Source of the DNA: an uncultured Clostridia bacterium
GTDB taxonomy: Bacteria > Bacillota > Clostridia > Christensenellales > CAG-917
DNA: 5,523 nt
Direction: 5' to 3'
Assembly (NCBI GenBank): GCA_947629635.1
Contig: CANREO010000069.1
Location: 1 to 5,523, forward strand
Every line of letters begins with the position of its first letter. Position 1 is the stretch's first letter. The translations under genes were made by a program, and so were the position numbers. A model generated the notes under the pieces. It saw only the letters and a list, made by a program, of their open reading frames with translations. It made no database searches and was not told the origin of the DNA. Shown one piece after another: positions 5,414-5,523 of this stretch.

Positions 5414-5435
5414 ATCATTAAGATTAGTGTAATAT
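5407..5435 (+). promoter_or_regulatory. Promoter of the tRNA gene
   Basis: TTGTCA (5407-5412), a 17-bp spacer and TAATAT (5430-5435), with the predicted start near 5442, about 5 nt before the mature tRNA. Such a short leader suits a tRNA transcript. Confidence 0.6.
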
Positions 5436-5446
5436 AACAATGCTTC

Positions 5447-5523
<77 letters not shown>

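Overview
The window looks like bacterial chromosome, probably Bacillota/Clostridia-like. The hints are mid GC with AT-rich intergenic gaps, consensus-type sigma-A/sigma-70 promoters, a tRNA with encoded CCA, and a mixture of strong and absent Shine-Dalgarno sites. This placement is an inference with no marker gene behind it. All protein genes lie on the minus strand; a tRNA gene on the plus strand closes the right edge.

Right to left, in the direction of transcription: tRNA-Val(GAC) (5447-5523, plus) and a HI0933/BaiN-like FAD flavoprotein (4143-5345, minus) diverge from a short spacer in which the two predicted -35 boxes overlap by 5 bp. Next comes a single-domain cyclophilin peptidyl-prolyl isomerase (3542-4051). 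A roughly 300-bp spacer follows, with two inverted repeats and a strong promoter. That promoter drives a two-gene unit: a 588-residue protein with a catalytically degenerate EAL (c-di-GMP phosphodiesterase-like) domain, a charged coiled-coil linker and C-terminal aromatic Gly-Tyr-Phe-Asp/Trp repeats (1477-3243), then 12 bp later a 368-residue single-pass membrane protein with an acidic cytoplasmic tail and an extracytoplasmic domain of probable beta-sandwich type (358-1464). These two genes are the least ordinary part of the window. A plausible reading is a non-enzymatic c-di-GMP-type sensor or scaffold paired with an envelope protein, but this is inferred from order and domain layout only.

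The left 357 bp hold no complete gene but considerable structure. The last 16 codons plus stop of the membrane-protein gene are perfectly repeated (55 bp) 109 bp downstream, and each copy is followed by a similar hairpin with a GNRA-type loop. The second hairpin abuts a perfect TTGACA-17-TATAAT promoter pointing left. That promoter would produce a structured leader of about 145 nt, ending in a Shine-Dalgarno site and an ATG cut off by the window edge. Two mutually exclusive hairpins can form around that start. The leader could be a regulatory 5' UTR or the beginning of a stable RNA; it does not match any riboswitch consensus I can recall.
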